This document shows positions 1 to 11,441 of a DNA stretch of 64,000 bases, one piece after another. A program made the position numbers and the translations under genes. Source of the DNA: Helicostylum pulchrum (lineage: Eukaryota; Mucoromycota; Mucoromycetes; Mucorales; Mucoraceae). Numbering within the stretch: position 1 is the first letter of the stretch; each line of letters begins with the position of its first letter. The stretch lies in NCBI GenBank assembly GCA_025677825.1, contig JAIXMO010000041.1:219435-283434 (forward strand). Direction: 5' to 3'. A model generated the notes under the pieces. That model was not told where the DNA came from. It made no database searches and was given only the letters and a program-made list of their open reading frames with translations.

Positions 1-673
1 CAAGGAAAAAAAAAAAAAAAAAAGAGGAATAGGCCCGCTTCTCTGTATGTAATTGTGACTGTTTAATGGTGTATCTCCTTATTCATCCCAACTTAGTGGC
101 TTACATGTTCCAAGTGGAAGTGAGTCTGTATTTTGTTTTAATAATTAGATCGCTATATATTCTTTTGAAGTCTGTAGTAAGTGACTTATTAAAAAGTATC
201 TGCAGCTGCGTAATCATCAAAACTTTCGTAAGAGAGAGCAAATTTTGAAGCTCCAAGTAATAAATGAGAAGATATTTCATTGTTAATAGTATTAGTATTA
301 GTATCAATATGACTATCTTCATTAGCATTGCTGTTCCAAAGCGGGCATGGCTCTTTGTGCGAGAAACATATGCTTGCAATCATCTCTGCGGGTTAAATGA
401 AGTAGTAACATTGATATGCGTTGATTACACCTCCTTCGCTGACGCATACATCGTACATACTTTTCTTCGTTACTAAAAGACTTTCCTTTAAAATTAAAAA
501 ATTAAAAAATCCTCCTTCTTCTTCAAGATCACGACAATAAATATATTCACAGAATAGTTCATCCGCAAGAAGCATTCTCTTTCTTCCTTCTTCTTTCCGT
601 AGGTCCCATTTTACCTATATCGAACGTAATTCTACGAATATTTCGCAAGTAGTCTGGTAATACATCCTGAGAT
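1..673. other. Left-end spacer, no clear gene
   Basis: AT-rich sequence starting with an A-run. Short reading frames occur on both strands but none has a recognisable domain, codon bias or splice structure. The right part (about 480-673) may continue the decayed transposase relic that follows, because minus-strand frames run on into it, but I see no diagnostic motif there. Confidence 0.5.
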
Positions 674-1101
674 AGAACATTTAAATCAGTCTATATAATC
701 GTTTCGGGTAAGTTGTTTTCAATTGATTATACCAACGCGAACGAAAACTGAACGAATAGCTTGTATAGAAGTTAGTAGGAGACCTATAGGTCGAGTAACC
801 TTCGTTAGATAGGTTCTCTAACCATGCTTCAACGGACTCGAACAGATTACCTTTCAATTTATACTTTTGTTGTTGAAGTAGTGCTTTGTGAGAAGTGTTT
901 TTGTAATGATACACGCACATCACGCTTATCGTATCCAACTCTTTCAATATAAGATGTTTCATATCTTCGAAACTCCCAATAACATACATACATTATTGTT
1001 ACGTTGTTGCAATCTTCGAGGTCAAAGGAAACTTGAAACTTAGCCTTACAATCGATTTTTTTAACTCTTTTTGAACTTGCAAGTTCAATTATTAGCAACA
1101 T
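674..1101 (-). pseudogene. Decayed DNA-transposon protein fragment (MULE-like, frameshifted)
   Basis: Two overlapping minus-strand frames carry protein-like segments that alternate with each other. One frame holds CKAKFQVSFDLEDCNN and later GYDKRDVRVSLQKHF. The other holds GSFEDMKHLILKEL and later NLFESVEAWLENLSNEGY and TYRSPTNF. Read together they look like the zinc-ribbon/DNA-binding to pre-catalytic region of MULE/FAR1-like transposase proteins that are abundant in Mucoromycota, broken by at least three frameshifts. No start, no catalytic DDE region and no terminal inverted repeats are visible. The family assignment rests on recalled resemblance only; the mosaic of frames is what the sequence shows directly. 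Confidence 0.4.
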
Positions 1102-3202
1102 GTATTAAACAAAAATTCTATTAGTTCTTACGTACTTATACTAACATTAAATACTTGCATACACAAAGATGTAAAATAAAATAAAAAGAGAAAAGAAGCA
1201 ACAGTTGCAATTCATTTCTTTTTTATATAAAAATAAAAATTACTTGCATAGTACGTTAATACATTTAACCCTGGCTTATTAGTACATCAATATATTTTAG
1301 TTAGCTTCTCATCCTATCTATTTTTTAAGAAATCAATTTTAGAAAACGCAATGTTTTTTTTACAGAAAAGGATAAAGACTTTATTTCTGTTATTAAAGGA
1401 TACGCTTCTTTTCTTCTATTAAGAAAGAGGTACACCTCAAATACTATTCTACACTCATCTGCATACGAGTTAAGCAATTATAGGAACAAGTTGTATAAGG
1501 TATCTAAAATTAAACCATGCTTCTCTCATATAAAGTACGTATATATTAAAAAAAAAAAGTTTCGTACAGGGAGTTGAAGTGGTAGTAGACGGGGACAGTA
1601 TAAAATTAAGTAGAATGGCTATTTTAGGTCTTTCACCAAGACCCCGGGAAATGTTTTGTATTTTTAGACGTCATGAATATTAATGAATATAAGATTAATT
1701 CAACGTGTATCGATACATATCATTCTTTTAAAAAATGTTTTTATAGAACCTATCACCACCCGTTACAGAATCAACACACAAGCAAGAACTTTTCTATACG
1801 AACGATTTTCATTCAAGAAGAAATTTTGTCGGATGAACCCAAGCCATTTAATTGCGTATTACAAAATTATCAATTAGGGAGATGATAATCTCTATTCCTT
1901 TGAATTTTAAGAAACCGTACAACGATATGAAAAAAAAAAAAACTAGTCATTTGGAAGCACTGTATATGTTTATAAAGAGAGAGACATAGAGCAACTTACT
2001 AAAGTAGTACAGATTAATTGAAGCAATTGCATTTTTGTTTTGTAAATAACATTAACTTACAATTAGAAGAAAACTATCATACTTATTCATTATCAATACT
2101 TACATTTGTATACTGTTTTGCAAGTATAAAAAGACTTGTTTCCTTTTTTTTTTGTTTACCCTCATTATTTTCTCATCAAAGAGCCGTGTTTTATTAAAAA
2201 TAAGCTTTCATCTTTTTTTTTTTTTGTGTAATATTCTCACTTACCTCTCTGATCATTGTTACATGGCATTGTATAACATTACTCGATTGTTTTGAGGTCA
2301 ATTTCAAAAATAATGGTATATATCTTAAAACGGAAGTACTAGGCACTGAACAAAACAAAACAAAAAAAAGTCAAAGAATCTTTTAGATGTTACCCGACAG
2401 GCTGTATTCTGATTTCTTTTTGGTGGTACGTGAAATCAATCGAAATGGTAGAAATGTATAACAAAACTCAATATGTGATACAACTTTTTTTTTTAAAAAA
2501 AATAATAATATCGTGTTACTTTTGCACTTACAGTTTTAATAGTTGAAAAAAAAAAATATGTATCCATTAAACACGCGTATAAATAAATCTATATTCAAAA
2601 AACATATATGCCTTTACGTCATTTTCTCAAGCAAATAAAATCTACTTCTTGTAATTCTACAATTACACAAGTTCATGCGATTTCAATGTGAGAAAGTGAA
2701 AGAGAAGCGCAGTATAGTGATCACAAATAACATTGCCATCCAAATTTGTTTTGCCCCAACTCTCGTACCATTTATGTACATGCACACACTCTTTTTTTTT
2801 AAAAAAAACGAAGTATTTACAATTTATATTTTTGATTTATAACAGTAAAATATTATACGTACTTTTTTTTAAAAAATAAATAAATTGGGAGACATGATTA
2901 CCGAGCGCTTATGCTCTTCCTTGAATTAATACGTCCGTGTTAAATGATCACGCATTATACAGGTCACATGTACGCATAAAGTCAATGTAATATAGGCACC
3001 GCATTTATTTGACGTGGAATTCACAATGATACATCGTCTTTTGATTTTCTCACTACCAGAAAACAAGATGTGTGTGTGTGTGAGCAAAATTTTCTTTCTA
3101 TAGCACATCCCTTGTAACCTAGGTAACTTATATTACACATCTAGCAAACCACATAATGTCTTGTCTAGACTACTATATAGAAATATCAAAGTAAAAAAAA
3201 AG
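1102..3202. other. 2.1-kb gene-poor spacer
   Basis: Very AT-rich. It contains several T-run/A-run palindromes (2485-2502, 2792-2808) and a short TG repeat near 3069-3082. The small open frames have no domain, no supported start and no splice partners. The last part is the promoter side of the HsbA-like gene. Confidence 0.5.
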
Positions 3203-3210
3203 TATAAATA
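3203..3210 (+). promoter_or_regulatory. TATA box of the HsbA-like gene
   Basis: A perfect TATAAATA lies 73 bases upstream of the ATG at 3283, followed by a T-rich stretch before the start. The strong box fits the biased codon choice of the gene behind it, both suggesting high expression. Confidence 0.6.
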
Positions 3211-3282
3211 GGGCAAGGAAAACGCGAGGTCTCTTTTTTTTTTTTTCATTATCAAACACTTGTAGTTTAAACAATATCCAAA

Positions 3283-3963
3283 ATGCGTGCCTTCTCCACT
3301 TTATTCATCGCTGCTGCCCTTGCACTCTCTGGTAAGTTAAAACGTGAGTTGGTTTTTATTTGATTGTCTAATACATATATACAATTAGCCAACGCCGCTT
3401 TGGTTAAGCGTACTGATGATCCTCAAATCCAATTGTGTATGGATGACCTCACCTCTGCCAATGCTCAACTTTCTATTGTTAAGGCTGCCGTAAGTATTTA
3501 AGATAGTATTAGGGTGATTTAAAAACATTATCTTGACAAAACACAAATATAGGTTGATACCTTCACCCGTTCTCTCGGCTATCCCGGTGCCGTGGATATC
3601 CACAACAAGGAGCAAGTTCTTGAACAACGTCTTACTAAGGCCGGTACAACCTGTTGTGCAGTTAGCACTGTTGCCAGCACTGCTGATGCCAATGCTTTCC
3701 TCGGCGTTGTTGACACCATGGTCCCCTTAGTTCAAGGCGCTTTAACCTCTATTGTCGCCAAGAAGCCCGAATTCGATGCCATCTTCCTCGCTACCGCCAT
3801 TGTCAAGACCGATATCAAGAACTTGAACAACCAAGCCAACCAATTGCTCGATAACTGTTTGTTCGATGTCACTCCTCCCTCTCACACCGATATTGCTACT
3901 ACTCACGTTACTGCCATCAAGTCTGCTTTCACTACTGCCAAGACTGCTTATGGTATCGCATAA
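3283..3963 (+). CDS. Secreted HsbA-like hydrophobic surface-binding protein
   Basis: Three exons (3283-3331, 3389-3489, 3553-3963) give 186 residues. The N-terminus MRAFSTLFIAAALALSANA is a clear signal peptide, followed by a Lys-Arg Kex2-type site. The mature part is helical and Ala/Thr/Val-rich, and resembles the HsbA / cell-wall galactomannoprotein family. HsbA proteins of filamentous fungi are secreted, bind hydrophobic surfaces and can recruit hydrolases. Three Cys remain in the mature protein (one in exon 2, a CC pair in exon 3) plus one nearer the end. Codon use is strongly biased to C-ending codons (GCC, ACC, AAG), unlike most neighbours, which suggests high expression. Both introns are short (57 and 63 bases). 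The family call is by overall character, and the precise role is inferred. Confidence 0.75.
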
Positions 3964-4788
3964 ATGACGAACGTTTTTTCTTGATTGCTATATTATTTTC
4001 TTTTTTCCCTTCTGTGAAGGTTTTTTAAATAATAAAGTACACAAAAATCGTTTCCCCCTTTTTTTTAAATAATATTTTTTTTAATTATAACTATAATATA
4101 GGTTGTTGTCTTTAAGCAAATTTAGCGCTATCGCCATCTCTAGCGTTTTGATAAGCGCCGGAGGGGAATGCACCTGGGGCTTATGACCAATCTATACTAA
4201 CAATTAATATATCAAATGCAAGTTCTCTTTTTTTTTACTTACTACCAACACTTATAGAATCGCCACGTTCTACAAGGTTGTTAATACAGAGAGCATTTTT
4301 TGAAGTATTAACGGTCACGATTAGCTAATATTTTTTTTGGGGGGGGGGGGGGACACTGTTTTATATGGTGTTACAGAGACAGCATTGATTTTTTTGTATT
4401 AGCATTGATTTACATGTAACGCTTTTTAGTTCTACTTCTCTCCTTAATCTCCTTGTAGATCTTTTTTTCATTATGGTAAATCTTACTAATTTTTTTTAGC
4501 GCTTTTGTCAATTTCTGATTTTAGAACTTTTAAGGGAAAAAGTACGTGTCTTAAACATGAGATCAATCTCCTTTCAGATTCGTTTGTATCAATAGTACTG
4601 CTTCCTTAAAAAAAACCAAAAGCTATATATAGTACTGTATCCTTTTTCTGTACAATACTTCAAAAAAAAAAAAGCGATTGCTTCCTTCTGTTTGTAAGGC
4701 ATACTTCGTGACTGGTTTTCCTTTTACAGCGTAAAAAAGTAAAAAGGTACACGCTTTGACGAATGACCAAGCGCCACTTCATATTTTC
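3964..4788. other. Intergenic spacer with a T8-G14 run
   Basis: Contains the HsbA 3' end (AATAAA-like sequence near 4028) and the presumed promoter of the GPI13-like gene. It has no coding signal. A striking T8 followed by G14 occupies 4331-4352. Confidence 0.6.
4331..4352. repeat. T8-G14 homopolymer block
   Basis: Eight Ts followed by fourteen Gs, by far the longest G-run in the window. It is about 440 bases upstream of the GPI13-like ATG. Confidence 0.8.
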
Positions 4789-7755
4789 ATGCCAAAAGAA
4801 AAAAACGTGTTATCGGGGCTCCATTCCCCTTTTTCCCTCTCTTTAATGTATTTACGACCATCACTTGGCTTAGTGCTTATCACACTAACATGCCTTCAAG
4901 TGTTTGGAATCTACTTGTTTTTAAAAGGCTTCTTACTCACACGACAAACGTTTCCATTGCAAGGACATAGTTACGACAGTTGGGATCGGTTTCCAGTTCA
5001 TCAAATACCTTTACAAAAAGTACCGTCTCTTATCGAACCCAAACAACCTTTTAAACGTGCAGTTGTTATACTGATTGACGCACTTCGATTTGATTTTGTG
5101 CTGGATATTGAGAACGCTACCAACCCTTATTACCTGAACCAGTTTCCCATCCTGCAGCAGCTGCACCATACACAACCGCAGTCTTCGCTGTTGTTTCAGT
5201 TTAGAGCAGATCCGCCTACAACGACTATGCAACGTGTCAAAGGTATTATGACGGGCTCGTTGCCTACTTTTATCGACGCAGGAGCAAACTTTGCTTCTTC
5301 GGCGGTTGGTGAAGACCATTTATTAAACCATATTAAATCAAAATTCGAAAACATCTATTTCTTTGGTGATGATACCTGGGTCAATTTGTTTCCAGACACT
5401 TTTAACGATACCGCTAGACGGTTTGAAAGTGATAGTTTCAAAATGCTGGATTTGGATTCCGTCGATAATGATATTTTGAAACATTTATGGCCTGTGATGG
5501 AAGGTGATGATGAGTGGCAGGTGGCCATTGCCCATTTTTTAGGCGTGGATCATTGTGGACATACGTACGGACCTTCTGATCCTAATATGGCTATCAAGTT
5601 AAACCAAATGAATAGTGTGATCGAGAGAATGTTGAATTATGTTGATAAAGACACTTTGTTAGTTGTGATGGGTGATCATGGTATGTCCGTAGAAGGTGAT
5701 CATGGTGGTGAAAGTGTAGAAGAGTTAATGAGTACTTTGTTCTTGTATTCACCTAGACAGTTGACTTTGGATAGTGATTATTATCGCGATTTTTTTAATC
5801 AAATTCATCAGCAGAGAACAAGTAGGTTAGGATATGATATTAAAAGTATCTCAAACCGGTTATTGTACGACGCTTCAAAGTATCCTATTGTAGCGCAGAT
5901 TCATCTGGTACCTACATTAGCTTACTTGTTACAGGTACCTATTCCATTTGGTAACTTGGGTGCTATTATTCCGGACGTTATTTACCCTGCTCATGATACC
6001 AACACTTTAGCTAGTTTATTACACATGGTACAACAGTTTCGTGTCAATGCGCTACAAGTGTTTGATTATTTGAACCAGTATGCGGATCAAACACACCAAA
6101 TCGATTTCTCCACAGAGAAAATTAAACCCATCTTACATCATTTATATACCGCAGAAGAAATTATGGTTCAACTCGTCAATCAGCCTCAGTTTTTATTTAT
6201 AGTAGAAGCAGAACAAATCACACAAGAGGAATTAGAATTGTTCGATCAGCAGTTAAAGGAGGCTATCTTGGCCTACGATGCGTTTTTAATTAGTACCATC
6301 AAATATTGTGAGGCGATTTGGGCTCAGTTTGATACTGGATGTATGTTTATTGGTATCGTCTTGTTGGGTGTTTCGACTTTAGCGTCGTTTTGGATGATGA
6401 TGTTTAGACCTCATATCAGTTATAAAAAGGCGCTTGGTGTGTGTGCACTGGTATTGAGTACCTGTTTAGCGAGCGCGTATGTTACTTTGTCGCATGTAGG
6501 TCAAGGTTGGTTTGAAAAGATGGAAACTATCGATTGGATAGGCGCATCTGCAGCTCTTACTATTTGCTGTATCTTTTTTTTGATGAAATCTAAATCCAGT
6601 GCAACGGCTTCTGTGTTTTGGTATACGTGCGATTGGTACCTTTTACTAATTGCAGATATTGCTCAATCGTTTACGCTGGGGTCTAATAGCTATGTTATTT
6701 GGGAAGATTACGGTACACTTTTTGCGTTGGGCTCATTATCTGTTTGCTGGACGCTTCGTAACTTAAAGGCTTTAACGTCGTATACAAGATCTTCGGTTTT
6801 GGAAGCTGTCTTGTACCCTTTGTTGTTTTTAGTCTTGGTTCGCATCTCTAGTTCAACAGGACAGTGTCGTGAAGAACAGTTTCCAGATTGCAATTATATT
6901 TACAGTAATTCACTTGAGTTTGGAAATCATGCTGTAGGTTATTCTAGTTTACTATTGATGGCTATGACTGTAAGTATGTTGGGATACCTTTCAAGGTGGC
7001 TACCCAATGTGCAGTTTGCTGCTGTGTATCTGGTATCTAGTATCATTGTCGTGTTGAGAATGGTACAAGAGATATATTTAAAGAATACGGTGCTGCAAAA
7101 AACTCAGTATTTAATGGTATTTGAAAAATATATGGATGTTTACTTACCTCGTGTGGTATATGGACTTTGTTTGATTGGTACAGGTGTTTGTATATGCTCC
7201 AAAAAATACAACAAGGTTACCATTGGATGGTCGGCTTTATTGTTATGGAGTACTGTGCTGGCCATCGTACAACGTCCATTTTCTAGTATCATTGTACTTG
7301 GCTCACCCATCTTGATTCATATATTAAGCCGTGGCTCTTCATCTTCTTTACTGATTCGATTAGGCTTACTTCATTTCCTTGGACACCATTTGTTCTTTGT
7401 CACGGGCCATCAAGCTAGTTTTACTTCGTTACCTTGGAAAGCAGCATTTGTTGGGTTCGATGAAATGAATTATTATGGTGGGATGATCTTGGTCACACTT
7501 TCTACTATGGCCGGACACATAATCTCTTGGTTCGGTATGTTTATTTTACTGGCGGATGTATCTTCTCAACTTACGCTTCCTTTACATCTCTTGACTCTGT
7601 TACAATCTATACCTACCTTTTTATGCGCCATTTTTATACTGATCTTGAGACGTCATTTAATGACTTGGAAGATCTTTGCGCCAAGGTTCTTGGTACAGAT
7701 TTTAATTGAAGTTGGGGCACATTTAGCTGTTATTGCTTTAGAAAAAACTTTGTAA
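4789..7755 (+). CDS. GPI13: GPI ethanolamine-phosphate transferase 3 (PIG-O/GPI13)
   Basis: Single exon of 988 residues. The enzyme transfers ethanolamine phosphate from phosphatidylethanolamine to the third mannose of the GPI precursor in the ER, the group through which proteins are attached. After an N-terminal membrane helix (about residues 25-49), the lumenal alkaline-phosphatase-superfamily domain shows VVILIDALRFDF (92-103), RADPPTTTMQR, the FGDDTW segment, GVDHCGHTYGP and MGDHGMS...DHGG. These are the metal-binding motifs of the PIG-N/O/G group. The second half is a multi-span membrane region. The reading frame is open upstream to a TTG, but the first in-frame ATG is at 4789 and gives the expected N-terminus. 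Length fits the family (about 1,000 residues). It converges on the bZIP gene with 258 bases between the stops. Confidence 0.93.
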   Translation: MPKEKNVLSGLHSPFSLSLMYLRPSLGLVLITLTCLQVFGIYLFLKGFLLTRQTFPLQGHSYDSWDRFPVHQIPLQKVPSLIEPKQPFKRAVVILIDALRFDFVLDIENATNPYYLNQFPILQQLHHTQPQSSLLFQFRADPPTTTMQRVKGIMTGSLPTFIDAGANFASSAVGEDHLLNHIKSKFENIYFFGDDTWVNLFPDTFNDTARRFESDSFKMLDLDSVDNDILKHLWPVMEGDDEWQVAIAHFLGVDHCGHTYGPSDPNMAIKLNQMNSVIERMLNYVDKDTLLVVMGDHGMSVEGDHGGESVEELMSTLFLYSPRQLTLDSDYYRDFFNQIHQQRTSRLGYDIKSISNRLLYDASKYPIVAQIHLVPTLAYLLQVPIPFGNLGAIIPDVIYPAHDTNTLASLLHMVQQFRVNALQVFDYLNQYADQTHQIDFSTEKIKPILHHLYTAEEIMVQLVNQPQFLFIVEAEQITQEELELFDQQLKEAILAYDAFLISTIKYCEAIWAQFDTGCMFIGIVLLGVSTLASFWMMMFRPHISYKKALGVCALVLSTCLASAYVTLSHVGQGWFEKMETIDWIGASAALTICCIFFLMKSKSSATASVFWYTCDWYLLLIADIAQSFTLGSNSYVIWEDYGTLFALGSLSVCWTLRNLKALTSYTRSSVLEAVLYPLLFLVLVRISSSTGQCREEQFPDCNYIYSNSLEFGNHAVGYSSLLLMAMTVSMLGYLSRWLPNVQFAAVYLVSSIIVVLRMVQEIYLKNTVLQKTQYLMVFEKYMDVYLPRVVYGLCLIGTGVCICSKKYNKVTIGWSALLLWSTVLAIVQRPFSSIIVLGSPILIHILSRGSSSSLLIRLGLLHFLGHHLFFVTGHQASFTSLPWKAAFVGFDEMNYYGGMILVTLSTMAGHIISWFGMFILLADVSSQLTLPLHLLTLLQSIPTFLCAIFILILRRHLMTWKIFAPRFLVQILIEVGAHLAVIALEKTL

Positions 7756-8013
7756 TATATTTAATATTTTTTTTGCATAAATTTCTTTTTTATAAAAAAA
7801 AAAGAAAGAACTCGCATAAAAAAGAGAGGGAAGGGAAGGGGGGAAATGAGTGTGTAAAAAGTAGGTCATAAGATGTTTTTTCGTGTATACTTTTTTTTTA
7901 AAAAAAAAAAAGATAAGGGAACATAGTATCATAAGGTTGTAACTGCATCAAAAAATAAAAAAAATTGTAACATAAGAAGCTTAGGCTGAATTCTCTTTTT
8001 TTTAAAAAAAAAA
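7756..8013. terminator. Convergent 3' ends with T-run/A-run palindromes
   Basis: The 258 bases between two convergent genes hold several T-run/A-run blocks, the clearest at 7891-7911 (T9A12) and 7996-8013 (T8A10). Each is self-complementary and gives a U-run on either strand, so they may assist 3'-end formation in both directions. The function is inferred; similar blocks also occur in introns. Confidence 0.35.
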
Positions 8014-9251
8014 TTAGTACTGATAAGTATAATCCTCATCGTCTTCTTCCTCGTATTCGTTGTTGCTACTACTATTATTGTAAGAAGGAAACGCAGTTGA
8101 GGTAGCAGGTCTTTCACGTACCAACTGTTCTATCCTTGACTCATTTTTCTCAACCACCAAAGCCTTTAACCACTTAATTTCACTTTCTAGTTCATGTACT
8201 CGTCGCTCCATCAGTTTAGCTTTATCCGTCATTTCGCATGCAGTGTTTTGTAAGGCTTGTTCGCGCATCTTTTTCTTAATTCGGAAGCGAGCGGATGCTG
8301 CAGTGTTACGTCTTCTTTTATCATCCTTGGTTAACGAGGTTCTACTGCTACTACTACCCATACTACTATAACTTTGTGCTCCGTCACCTATAATAGGTTC
8401 ATCTTCCTCCCCCTCTTCTTCTTCTTCCTCTTCTTCGTCACTTGAGACCGCTTTTTTAGCCTTCTTCTTTTTAATAGGTTTTATCGGTACAGCAGCCACT
8501 GCAGCTTTCTTTTTGCGCTTTTTATCGGTTATTTGATCTTGCTCCAAATTATGTTTGGATAAAAGTAATGAATCAAGTTTGGCATCGGGTTTAGAACGGG
8601 GTTTTTGACCGATTAGTAGGTTGGACATGTTGGAAGAAGATAAAAACATGGTGGCAAATTTATCTGGTTGTTGTTGTTGTTGTTGCCCACCGTAGTGGTG
8701 GGTTTGGTGATGGTAGTTTGGATCGTATGTAGTTGGTGAGGTAGGTTGTGAGTTGACTGGAGTAGTTTGTGTAGAATATTTTGAGGTAGTGGTGTGATGA
8801 TTGACAACTGGTTTTGTATACATTCCTGGGTCTTAAATGACAAAATAAATATTACATAAACGAAAATATAAAATAATTAAAATTTACCGTGGTTTAAAAC
8901 AATTGATGATGATCCTTCATGCGATGAATGTCGGTCAAATACGACTCTTTTCGACTTGAAGTTTTTTGAAAACGATGCATTGTTAGCGTTAGAAAGAGCA
9001 TAATCTTTTGCATGTACCGGAATATTCAATTGAGGCGTAGGACGAAACGATTGCGTTCTTTCTTCAAAATAGGACGACGGTTGTGTGTACCTGAGTTGTT
9101 GTGTGCCTGTAAAGTATTCCATTTCGTTTTGGAGGTCGGTCTCTGTTAGTATCTGAACAGGCGTGAGGATTTGGTGGATAGTGTCCATCTGTTGTTGGGA
9201 CCAATCTTCCGGTGTCTTTTCTGAACCTGATAGGGGTTTTCGATCAGACAT
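8014..9251 (-). CDS. CYS3/MetR-like bZIP transcription factor
   Basis: Two exons (9251-8888 and 8831-8014) join in frame to give 393 residues. The C-terminal part holds a bZIP domain: basic region KDDKRRRNTAASARFRIKKK (about residues 291-310), then a leucine zipper to about 355. The block RRNTAASARFRIKKK is the hallmark of the CYS3/MetR/ZIP1 sulfur regulators of fungi, which activate genes for sulfate and methionine assimilation. Upstream are a Gln run (about 171-176), a Lys-rich nuclear-localisation-like segment (about 225-229 and 241-248) and an acidic run (about 252-266). The adjacent upstream gene is the F-box protein SCON2/MET30, which in Neurospora and yeast restrains this type of factor. 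Orthology to CYS3 is from the basic region; the rest is low complexity and uninformative. Confidence 0.85.
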
Positions 9252-9344
9252 GGAGAGGAGTTTTTTTTTTTTTTTCTTAGTTTAAAAAAAAAGAGAGTAA
9301 AAAGAAAGAAAAGAGAGAAGGGGAGTTTTTTTTTTTACGAAGGC

Positions 9345-9495
9345 AACGTCATATGCTCAAATCTAGTAAGTTCTATTAAAATTTTGCTTTGACTAAAAGT
9401 ATTGCTGAGGAGGAACGCTATAAAAGATCCCAAAAGAAGATGGGTAACACGAAATGTTGCAATAAATGCGATATAAACGGTGCAAATCGCGTCAT
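9345..9495. promoter_or_regulatory. Candidate bZIP half-sites upstream of the CYS3-like gene
   Basis: Upstream of the ATG at 9251 there are two CGTCAT elements (in 9345-9352 and 9488-9495), and further out a TGAGTCA at 9832-9838. CYS3-family factors bind palindromes built from ATGA/G...CAT half-sites and are often autoregulated. Only half-sites are seen here, so this is suggestive only. Confidence 0.25.
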
Positions 9496-11441
9496 TTCTC
9501 ACTAATTATCAGGTAGTACATGCAGTGCTTGCTTGTTTTGAAATTAAGACAAATCCGAATCTTTTGGATAAAAAAGGTAATTTATGAACCTTTTTTAGTA
9601 CTGTCAAAAAAGTTTTTTAAAGGGAGGGGCTTTTTTTCTTCTCAATAAAGAAGTGCATTTGTATTTTTTTTAAAAAAAAGAATCATAGTCTTCAGGAGTT
9701 TTAATAATTGTAGATACTTGTTTTAACGTTTGGTCCAGTTAGGCCAGACATATGCAATTAGTACATCTAGAATTTTGCAGCAAGATAAATTGTTTCATGC
9801 ACTTGTTTGTTCAAAAAAAAAAAGTAAACGGTGAGTCATTTCTTTAAAAAATGCTGTCATTTCAGAATAGCCCGTCTTTTTTTTAAGGCTTTCATGTAAC
9901 TATAGAGCTACGTACTCTAGGTTACACCCCAATTTATTCTAATAAAAAAATATTAGTATAAGCTCAAGACGGTGCCTGGTAAAACGAAGTTCAGCATAAT
10001 ACTCCGCGATGGTTCCAATGAATATAATGTAAAAAGCGGCTGTCTAAATACCTTCCTTTATATTTAATTTCTTTATATACAAAATTTAGTTTTCTGTCCA
10101 GCAATGTAAAAAGGTCCAAGTTCATAGGATTAGTGTATCATTGGATATAACTTAATTAAAAAAAAACTGTTCAATGGTTTTTATTAAATTACTTCAAATA
10201 AAAAAATAAAATAAAATAAAATATAATAAAAAATAAAATAAGCTAATGCTTATATACTATGGGAGAAGAGTGGGTTCGATCTCGGGTTTGTTCTAGCGTT
10301 TGCTTGAATTCAGGTTTACGAATGACGTTCGTATTAATATTCTCTTTGATTTCTGCAAGCTCAGCACCGGAAACAGTAGAACAATTGTCAAATATGACAG
10401 AAACAGGTAATAAATCTTCCATACTTACAGGAAACATATTCCCTTAATTCTGTAATATCGCGAGGCATTTTGATTGAATAAATTTCTACCATGAAATATA
10501 TGTACTTTGATAATAATGTAGTTACGTAAAATGTTGCTCGAAGCTCAACGACATGAACCCTTATTTACCAATATAACGAGCAAACGTTGATTATATCAAC
10601 AGACATCATACCAACTCGTCTCAAATCACTCAAACAAAGATATAAGTCCTCTTTTTTATCCTCTCTTTTTACTTCTCCAGAAACTATGGCACTAGCTCGC
10701 ATTCTGTATACAAGATACTCCAAAGTTAGGCTACTTCGAACTAATGTCCAAAACTTGCGTATTTAACCAAGAGAGATAGAGGCTTTGTTCAGGACGAGTA
10801 AAAAGAGGGTTGATTACTTGATGTAAATGATTGTGCGGGGTATTGTCCTCACGAGCCACTTCATTTATTTTCTTATTGGGGGATATGTTTCACCATATTT
10901 TGATACTGTTTAAAACTATTGCGGTCGTTGGATTTCATTATACTTACAAATTTCTAACTGAGAGGGTTAGTGGAATCGATTGAAAAATTATCGTTTTCAT
11001 CAGATGTCAAATTTGTTAATTGTTTTTAAGCAGCCCAAGAAGTGATTTTTCTTTCTCTAAAGTTCTATTTAAGTGAGTAAATGGTTAGTTTGAGTAAATA
11101 TATACGAGATGTAAAAATACATATACCTTCAAAACCATACAAATGTTGTCTCGTACTACGCTTAGTAGTTGGGGCGTACTATCATTCACACCAAACTTTT
11201 CCAAGTCCTTTCTGCTTTATGCACAATAACTAAGATAAAAAGATAAAGTGGTGAAGGGAAATTCGGCAGTGACATTTTTTTGCTCGGCTTTGAATTTGTT
11301 ATCTACTTTTGTACGGTGCTATTTAATCATTTTTACAAACTTGTTATAAACTTGTTTTTTTACAACTTGATTTAAAAAGACGTAGGGAGGAAGAGGTATA
11401 ATATAAGTGGGTATAATATATGTGTTTTATTTATTTATCTT
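9496..11441. other. Spacer between the CYS3-like and SCON2-like genes
   Basis: AT-rich. On the minus strand, 10500-10243 contains a short frame beginning MPRDITELREYVS followed by a GTAAGT, and an overlapping 64-codon frame. They could be a small spliced gene, but I could not join them into one convincing product. The rest shows no coding signal. It includes the bZIP upstream region and the SCON2 3' end. Confidence 0.4.
10243..10480 (-). CDS. Possible small hypothetical gene (uncertain)
   Basis: An ATG near 10480 starts MPRDITELREYVS and is followed by a good GTAAGT donor. A second minus frame from 10437 to 10243 encodes 64 residues ending QTRDRTHSSPIVYKH. The obvious CAG acceptor inside would make a stop with the first exon, so either the gene model is different or there is no gene. 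No family is recognised. Confidence 0.15.

Noticed and set aside
4756..4788. Extension of the GPI13-like frame upstream to a TTG
   Set aside because: Nuclear genes start at ATG; the first in-frame ATG (4789) gives the proper N-terminal helix.
5011..5319. 102-codon minus frame inside the GPI13-like gene
   Set aside because: Antisense shadow of a well-conserved coding region; no domain of its own.
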